NCBI RefSeq assembly: GCF_019703515.2
Contig: NC_059393.1
Location: 11,798,001 to 11,862,000 of the forward strand
Length of the DNA stretch: 64,000 nucleotides
Origin: Myxocyprinus asiaticus
Taxonomy: Eukaryota; Chordata; Actinopteri; Cypriniformes; Catostomidae
Direction of reading: 5' to 3'
Both the position numbers and the translations under genes were made by a program. Within the stretch, counting starts at the first letter, position 1. The number at the start of each line of letters is the position of its first letter. Below are positions 58,011 through 64,000 of the stretch, piece by piece. The notes beneath the pieces are model-generated. The model ran no database searches. It was given only the letters and a program-made list of their open reading frames with translations, and was not told the origin of the DNA.

Positions 58011-58129
58011 ATTGGCAAACACTCGACTGTCTCAACTTTTTGATCAAATCTAGACAGGCCGCATTTCTAGCAACCATCACTCTCAACACCTTATCCTTGA
58101 GTAATCATGATAAATTGCCAATTTGGTAA

Positions 58130-58580
58130 TAGAAAATCACTTGCCATTATATCAAACACTGCTGAAAGCTATTTGGTTCATTAAATGAAGCATAACATTG
58201 TCTTTGTGTTTGTTTTTTAGTTGCCACAAAATGCAATAGAATGGCATGTCTTAAGGTCAATATTAGGTCATAAATAGCAAAAAAGAAACAGCTTTATCTA
58301 GAAACTCATCAGTCAATCATTGTTTTGAGGAATGAAGGCTGTACAATGCCAAAAAAACTGAAGATTTCATACAAAGGTGTACACTACAGTCTTCAAAGAC
58401 AAAGGACAACTGGCTCTAACAAGGACAGAAAGAGATGTGGAAGGCCCAGATGTACAACTAAACAAGACGATAAGTACATCAGGGTCTCTAGTTTGAGAAA
58501 TAGATGCCTCAAATGTCCTCAGCTGACAGCTTCATTGAATTCTACCCATTCAACACCTGAGTCTTCTCTTTACTGTTGTA
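58130..58580 (+). pseudogene. Tc1-like transposase N-terminal fragment, second subfamily
   Basis: 'agaaacagctttatctagaaactcatcagtcaatcattg' and 'aaggcccagatgtacaactaaacaagacgataagtacatcagggtctctagtttgag' follow the DNA-binding half of another fish Tc1 subfamily. A related minus-strand fragment is at 47716-47878. The left part (58205-58260) is probably its non-coding leader. The fragment ends abruptly where DIRS copy B begins, so B may have inserted into it. Confidence 0.6.
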
Positions 58581-58585
58581 CATGA

Positions 58586-58800
58586 AACGTCTTGATTACT
58601 GTCATAACCTCCGTTCCCTGATGGAGGAAACAAGACGTTGTGTCGATGTAGTAACACTAGGGGTCGCTCTTGGGAGCCCCAAACACCTCTGATCTTTGAG
58701 AAAAGGCCAGTGAGAATTGGTGAGTGGAATTTGCATGCCACTCCCCCGGACATACGGGTTTAAAAGGAGCTGGTATGCAACAACTCATTCAGGTTTTGTG
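58586..58800. repeat. 3'-side terminal repeat of DIRS copy B
   Basis: Collinear with 12515-12730 ('ggagccccaaacacctctgatctttgag', 'cactcccccggacatacgggt'). The TATAAAAGG of copy A reads TTTAAAAGG here. Confidence 0.85.
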
Positions 58801-58873
58801 CTGAGGAGCCGAGACCAGGTCCCGGCCATTTCAGCAGGTAGTTCAGCATTGTGGCAAGAGGGACACAAAGTCT

Positions 58874-58960
58874 CATGCCCTCCATCAGGGAACGGAGGTT
58901 ACGAAAGTAACCATGACGTTCCCTATCTGACGTTGTGTCGATGTAGTGACACTAGGGGTC
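58874..58960. repeat. Internal complementary region of DIRS copy B
   Basis: 58874-58920 is the reverse complement of the outer left end (58586-58632). From GTT onward it matches the outer 5' end preserved only in copy A. The half-site junction reads CATGACGTTCCCTATC. Confidence 0.75.
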
Positions 58961-59627
58961 CCTATACAAAACGCCACAACTAGCTGAACTGTGTTACGTG
59001 AAGTGGCGGTGTGTGACGGGCAGACCGCTGTGTGTCTCGTAGCCAGCGCACCAGGCCGTCAAGTAACCTCCCCCAACGCTCCTTCAGAACAAGTCGACTG
59101 CTCAACAAATAGGGACAGGCTGGCCCAGCCGAGGCCTCTTTTCCTTCTCTTTTCTCCCCAAAAAGAGTGGAATTTGTTAACTGACTGGGAGCCCTAAGTG
59201 TCTACGTCGGGGGGGGGGGGGGTGTCACTCCCAAGGGGAAGACACTGCAGAGACCACACCCTGCCCAAAAGGGGGGGGGGTACTTTAAGTGGAAATACAT
59301 CATATGGTCTTACTGAGTCTTGTCGGAAGTATGTCATGTGGAAAGTCACATGGTAGGTCCTACCCAAGGGGGGAGGAGTTTCTACAAGCATGTGACCGGA
59401 GCAGAGGGCCCTCTGCTCAAGGAAGACGTAGTTACTGAGCCGGCAGCGAGTTTCTCTGCAAACTCGACTGCCACAGGGCTAAGGAGGAAATTCATCCAGG
59501 CATCACAGTCTGTGAACACTACTGGGAGTCAAGAGCGCACGTCTTCCCCTCAAGGGAGGGGAAAGGCACTATGCGCAAGCGGTACACCCAGCCAGCTGTC
59601 CCGGAACTTACCTGCTTGTACCTGCCA

Positions 59628-60458
59628 CTACACGGGACGAAACCGACTCAACCCGGAGATTGTAGAACCTCGCAAAGGTGTTGCCCAGCCCGCTGCTCTG
59701 CAGATGTCTGCCAAAGAGGCACCACTGGCCAGGGCCCAGGAGGCCGCCACACTCCTGGTAGAGTGGGCTCGTAACCCCGCAGGGGGTGGCACTTCCTGAG
59801 CTTGATATGCCATAGCGATGGCGTCAATGACCCAGTGGGCGATCCTCTGTTTGGAGACAGTGCTTCCTTTCTGCTGTCCACCAAAGCAGACAAAGAGCTG
59901 CTTGGAGCTTTTAAAGCTCTGCGTGATATCCAAATAGATGTGTAAAGCTCGCACCAGACACAGCAACGCCAAGGCTGGGTCTGCCTCCTCCTGGGGCAGC
60001 GCTTGCAGGTTCTCCACCTGATCCCTAAAAGGGGTCATGGGAACCTTGGGCACATAGCCCGGTCGGGGTCTCAGGATCACGTGAGAGTAACCCGGACCGA
60101 ACTCCAGGCACAATTCGCTGACAGAGAACACTTGCAGGTCCCCTACCCTCTTGATGGAAGTGAGCGCAGTCAGGAGGGCAGTCTTCAAAGAGAGTGCCTT
60201 AAGCTCAGCTGACTCCAAGGGCTCAAAGGGAGCTCCCTGTAGACCCTGAAGGACTACAGAGAGGTCCCACAGGGGAACGAGGCATGATCTAGAGGGGTTC
60301 AACCTCCTAGCACCTCTCAGGAACCTGATGATCAAGTCGTGCTTCCCCAAGTACTTACCATCTACTGCATCGTGATGAGCCAAAATAGCGGCTACATACA
60401 CCTTCAAGGTGGAGGGGGACAGCCGCCCCTCCAACCTCTCCTGCAGGAAGGAAAGCAC
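59628..60458 (-). pseudogene. Tyrosine recombinase (DIRS copy B), frameshifted before the nucleophile
   Basis: The 276-codon frame covers most of the enzyme. N-terminal core-binding helices (LSPSTLKVYVAAILAHH) are followed by the first catalytic arginine in SIKRVGDLQ (R104), then HSTR (H232, R235) and GWAT (W258). After residue 261 the frame leaves the expected path. The text ARFYNL, which holds the catalytic tyrosine in copy A, is present in the next frame. A small indel near 59675-59685 therefore removes the nucleophile. Upstream, 60460-60700 (in pieces) encodes the missing start, with an in-frame TAG near 60511. It would act on element circles during insertion. Inactive as read. Confidence 0.85.
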
Positions 60459-60702
60459 AGATCCGACTGTGCATCTCTGATGGACTTCCCGTTGGGGAGA
60501 ACACTACTTAGCGAACAGACGCCACTTCAAGTCATAGAGGTGCCTCGTAGAGGGAGCCCTTGCCTGAGTGATCGTGTCTATCACCGCGGGCGGTAGGCCA
60601 CTTAAGTCCTCCATGTCCCGTCCAAGGGTCAGACGTGGAGATTCCAGAGGTCTGGTCACGGGTGCCAGATTGTGCCCCGTCCCTGAGAAAGAAGGTCCTT
60701 CC

Positions 60703-61134
60703 TCAGGGGAACTCGCCGGGGCGGGTGGCTGTCGCGAGGAGCGTGAGATCCGAGAACCATGTCTGGGTGGGCCAGTAGGGGGCTACTAGGATGACCTGCT
60801 CCCCGTCCTCCCTGACCTTGCACAGGGTATGTGCAAGTAGGCTCACTGGGGGAAACGCATACTTGCGTAATCCAGGGGGCCAGCTGTGTGCCAACGTGTC
60901 TATACACGTGGAGGTGCCTCGGCCAGGGCGTACCAAAGCGGGCAGTGGGAGGATTCCCGGGAAGCAAACAGGTCTACCTGTGCTTGACCGAATTGACTCC
61001 AAATCAGCTGGACCACCTGAGGGTGGAGTCTCCACTCTCCCCTGAGGGTAACCTGACGTGACAGTGCATCCGCTGCTGACTCCAGAGGAGAAGATGGCAG
61101 GCGAGTTGTGACATGCGATGGGAGCGTAGATCAC
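60703..61134 (-). pseudogene. DIRS pol linker between RNase H and recombinase (copy B)
   Basis: The frame contains DTLAHSWPPGLRKYAFPP, LLAHTLCKVREDGEQVILVAPYWP and TWFSDLTLLA, a conserved stretch of DIRS polyproteins that follows RNase H. The frame differs from the RNase H frame, so a frameshift separates them near 61050. Confidence 0.7.
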
Positions 61135-61675
61135 CTAGGCGGTTGATGTAAGCTACCGTCGCTGTGTTGTCTGTCCGGACCAACACGTGCTTGCCCTGGA
61201 TCAACGGCCGAAACCTCCGCAATGCGAGCAGTACTGCCAAAAACTCTAGGCAGTTGGTGTGCCAACGCAGCCGCGGGCCAGTCCAAGAACCGGCGGCTGC
61301 GTGCCCGTTGCATACAGTGCCCAAGCCCATCTTGGAGGCGTCTGTTGTAACCACGACCCATCTGGAGACCTGCTCTAGGGTAACCCCCACCGAGGTGAAG
61401 CGGATGCTGCTGAACCTGGGCGGGTGCCTGGCGAACTGAATTGCATAGTCGAGTTGGACTGTCCAGGTCAGCCATCGCGGCGGGTTGGAAATCGGGAGCC
61501 ACGCGTCCAAACTCCGGGCGAGGGGGACCAAGGGTATAATCGTGTCGGACGTACTGGCGGGTGGAGCCTCGCGGCGGGGTGGAGCTCGAGGTGCCACTTC
61601 GAGGGGACTCGAGCCCCGTGGCTGTGCTGAGTCGAGGGACATCGAAGCACTTACCTTGCTCCTGCTACCCACCAT
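61004..61675 (-). pseudogene. DIRS pol: N-terminus fused to RNase H, RT deleted (copy B)
   Basis: The first about 96 residues (LARSLDAWLPISNPPRWL, IQFARHPPRFSSIRFTSV) belong to the start of pol. They are joined directly to VTLEQVSRW and the RNase H domain: TTDASKMGLG (D112), NCLEFLAVLLALRRF (E144), VLVRTDNTATVAYIN (D169). All of the RT fingers and palm, including the YxDD box, is missing at residue about 97, although the frame stays open across the join. The three acidic RNase H residues are kept. Confidence 0.8.
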
Positions 61676-61879
61676 GAGATTGGCTGAGGAGGGGGGAGGA
61701 GGAGTCCCCGAGGTCCATCGGCTCTAATCCCGTGTGGGGGTATTTGTGCCACAGCTGGGTGCCCAGGGGCTGGGGGTCCGCTGCTGGAGCGCTAACCCTG
61801 CCAAAAAGGAATGGTGGACGGCGGTCATGACGACGGCCGTGCACATCGGACATGAGATGCCTTTGGAAGATGGAGACAT

Positions 61880-62046
61880 CTTAAATGTCCAGAAAACCTT
61901 TAGAACGGATGCTGAGTTGGCTAATTCTGGCAACCCGCATGAGCTTCGAGTCTGGGGCGGGGCAGACAACTCTCCAATATTTTGAATTTGGACTGCAGTA
62001 TCCATTTCAAATGCTTGTTGTCAATTTTACATATAGCAGCTTTAAT
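61880..62046. repeat. Unassigned repeat-like segment at the edge of DIRS copy B
   Basis: 'ggcaacccgcatgagcttcgagtctgggg' and 'ttggactgcagtatccatttcaaatgcttgttgtcaattttacatatagca' have the feel of a cyprinid dispersed repeat, but only one copy is in the window, so this cannot be proved here. Confidence 0.3.
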
Positions 62047-62349
62047 TACTCTCCCACCAATATCACTCCTGACCTGTATGAGTGTCTTTTTTACGTGTAA
62101 CAGAAATGGAAAATATTCACAGTCTTTACACAGTTTTAAGCCACATAACATCTCAAGGGGCAGCATGCCTCGAATCCCCCTACATTATCAGGAAGCACTA
62201 TGTGATTTGATGAGAGAATGATGAAAGGCTAGAAAAACCCCATGAATGTAGAAAACTAAATATAGGCATGCTTTTATTTATTTATTTATTTTTCATTAAT
62301 TTTGAACGTTTGTACTTGTTTTGGATTTCATGTTTATTTTTATAGATAA

Positions 62350-62520
62350 ATGGGGGGTTGTGGGGTCATGGATAGTGGATACACTCAGCCTCTGGCAGAG
62401 ATGTATCCTTTGCTGCTTTTGATATCCCTTAGTCCTGTGCCTGTGGATCGGTTGTTGGTTGAAAGAATAAAAATGGCATCTGAAGGAGCAGTTGAAAGCA
62501 GAAAATTAGTCTACAAATGT
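62350..62520 (+). pseudogene. Possible worn CCP-like exon
   Basis: The open frame reads PVPVDRLLVE and then EGAVESRKLVYKCP, with the spacing of the first half of a sushi module (a Pro-rich start, then a V-Y-K-C second-cysteine box). An acceptor-like TTTTATAG precedes it at about 62345. The other half and a donor are not visible. If real, it would extend the CCP gene remnant beyond DIRS copy B on the same strand. Chance is a fair alternative. Confidence 0.25.
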
Positions 62521-63101
62521 CCAGTTTTTTTTATTTTTTATTTTTAATGACTGAATAACTACTTAGCAATAGGCATTGTAGTTACTAAATATTTGCATGG
62601 GCTTCTCTAAAACTCAAATTTGTTTTGATAATTATACGTTTACATTGCCTTGGAAGGCTGTCTGAAACCTGTTTTCTCATGAGGTACCGGTTGTCATTAT
62701 ATCATTGATAAACCTAGCAAAATGTCAACTGAATATCCTGAATCTTCATATCATCAATTAAAAGAGAATGAATGATGTTCACATTCAAATGTTTAGAACA
62801 AACCCCTCTACTATAGTATTTCATGTGATATGACTAAATCAGCATTGCTTAGGGACATGTCATGAGTGCCACTTGGTGGTGCAGTTGCTCCATGAAATAT
62901 GTGATCACCAATATGTATGCCTGGTCTGGCTGTGGCATACTTAGACTCTGGAACACTGTGAAGGAAAATAAGCTATGGTCCCAGTTTTGACTGGGGTAAA
63001 AGTAAAACGTCTTTTTCTAAAACTCAGTTAAAACTTGTACTGTAGCAAACCACTAGGTAGAGATGCAAAAACAATGTTAATTATCGTGAATATATAAAGT
63101 A
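62521..63101. other. Intergenic DNA, no feature recognised
   Basis: No supportable gene or repeat family. Confidence 0.5.
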
Positions 63102-63109
63102 TGTACACT

Positions 63110-63954
63110 CAGGGTTTGGGGAGTAACGAAATTCAAGTAACGGGAATATGTATTTAAAATACAAAATATAAGTAACTGTATTCCACTACAGTTACAATTT
63201 AAATCATTGGTAATTAGAATACAGTTACATTCAAAAAGTATTTTGATTACTGAAGAAATTACTTTGTATTTTATTATCATTTGTTTCATTTATTATTTAG
63301 TTCTTTCAGATGGAAAAATGTATACATATAAATGATGCAATCCAAAGTGCATTTGAACAGCGATGAAACACTTTCTTATGATGTGTTACATTCATACGTG
63401 CAGACAGAGAAGTAAGTTTGAAGTAAGTTTTGAGCAGAAGAAATAGAAATAATCCTTGTGTAAATTGTCAGCTTTACGCTAAGCTAAAATGCTATTTCTA
63501 GCAATTTTACATGCAGGTTACCAGGCACAATCATGTTTTTTTATCAAGAAAATTCACGTTGGATCATAATTTCTTTTTTCTAGTAAGACCTTTGATATTA
63601 GGGCAAAAGTCATATTCTTGATAATATTTTTTTATTGTTTTCTTGTAAAAATATCTAAAAATCCTTAAAACAAGATCAGTTTGATTTATCTTGTTTTAGA
63701 AACAACACTGCATAAGATATTTAGGTTTTTCAGAGAATGTATTTTTAACGTGTATTTTGTCTTACTGTACTGGCAGAGTTTTTATAGTCAAAACAAGTGA
63801 AAAAATCTACCAGTGCTGAAGAAGTAATCCAAAGTATTTAGAATACATTACTGACCATGAGTAATCTAATGGAATACATTACAAATGACATTTTACATAA
63901 TGTATTTTGTAATCTGTAGTGGAATACATTTCAAAAGTAACCCTCCCAACCCTG
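63110..63954. mobile_element. hAT-type non-autonomous element with exact 8-bp target duplication
   Basis: TGTACACT lies on both sides (63102-63109 and 63955-63962). Ends are CAGGGTTTGGGGAGTAAC and, reverse complemented, CAGGGTTGGGAGGGTTAC. Subterminal 'tgtattccactacag' words are inverted at the two sides. 845 bp, no transposase. The interior (63550-63720) holds A/T-rich inverted words such as 'cttgttttaga'. Confidence 0.8.
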
Positions 63955-64000
63955 TGTACACTATATATACATTGTCTATAAATGTCAAATGTGACTTGCA

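Larger units (their letters stand above)
58586..61865 (-). mobile_element. DIRS-like retrotransposon, copy B (5' truncated, internally deleted)
   Basis: It starts at the left with AACGTCTTG and the same terminal repeat as copy A (about 58600-58790), then the ICR (58874-58960). On the minus strand the order is pol N-terminus (61860 to about 61390), RNase H, linker and tyrosine recombinase. The RT palm is deleted near 61385, gag and the 5' terminal repeat are missing, and the right border (about 61865) is inferred from loss of similarity. G runs occur at 59209-59222 and 59271-59280. Confidence 0.8.

Noticed and set aside
59628..60458. Phage or bacterial integrase, or a contaminating contig
   Set aside because: The tyrosine recombinase lies in a DIRS context with RNase H, terminal repeats and an ICR, typical of fish genomes.
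1..64000. CRISPR array, operon or bacterial defence system
   Set aside because: No regularly spaced repeats, no prokaryotic gene layout; all signals are of a vertebrate genome.

Overview
This window looks like nuclear DNA of a bony fish, most likely a cyprinid (carp, minnow or danio group). The evidence is repeat content: a DANA-type tRNA SINE, a 5S-rRNA-derived SINE, several Tc1-like relics, hAT-type MITEs with 8-bp target duplications, DIRS-like tyrosine-recombinase retrotransposons, Gypsy-type LTR fragments, and many long (TA)n tracts. The DNA is AT-rich and no intact protein-coding gene is visible. Nearly all longer reading frames belong to mobile elements or are chance.

Layout. 0-12.5 kb: intergenic DNA with a Tc1 end, a DANA SINE, a tRNA-SINE body, a Gypsy-type unit with an unusual inverted end (3962-5219), a minisatellite and a MITE. 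12.5-16.75 kb: DIRS-like element A, minus strand, with both inverted terminal repeats (ITRs) and the internal complementary region (ICR). Its gag is frameshifted, most of RT and RNase H is deleted, and the tyrosine-recombinase C-terminus is left. 16.75-45.5 kb: a gene desert of nested MITEs and SINEs, a non-LTR RT scrap, microsatellites and a solo LTR (35380-35766). 45.5-48.5 kb: a 3-kb hAT-type element with an exact 8-bp target duplication, carrying an LTR fragment and a Tc1 scrap. 51.3-52.8 kb: a second LTR-derived unit with inverted ends and proline-rich tandem repeats. 54.06-56.34 kb: the only host-gene signal, four consecutive phase-1 exons of sushi/CCP (complement control protein) type on the plus strand. 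They resemble complement factor H-like or factor XIII-B-like proteins. They are broken by a solo LTR, an unexplained insertion, a SINE, a stop codon and lost cysteines, so this is a pseudogene. 56.7-58.6 kb: a 3' LTR with polypurine tract and two Tc1-like transposase relics. 58.6-61.9 kb: DIRS-like element B, minus strand, with a different internal deletion from A and a frameshift just before the catalytic tyrosine. The window ends with a hAT-type element (63110-63954).

Nothing here forms an operon-like system. The main points for a second look are: (1) two unrelated LTR-derived units that end in inverted U3 tips yet are flanked by short direct repeats; (2) a legible DIRS ICR with a GTT overlap; (3) CCP exons disrupted by three insertions, one of which can be removed exactly in frame; (4) an isolated near-perfect hairpin at 38874-38934. 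All family names come from reading motifs, not from database searches.
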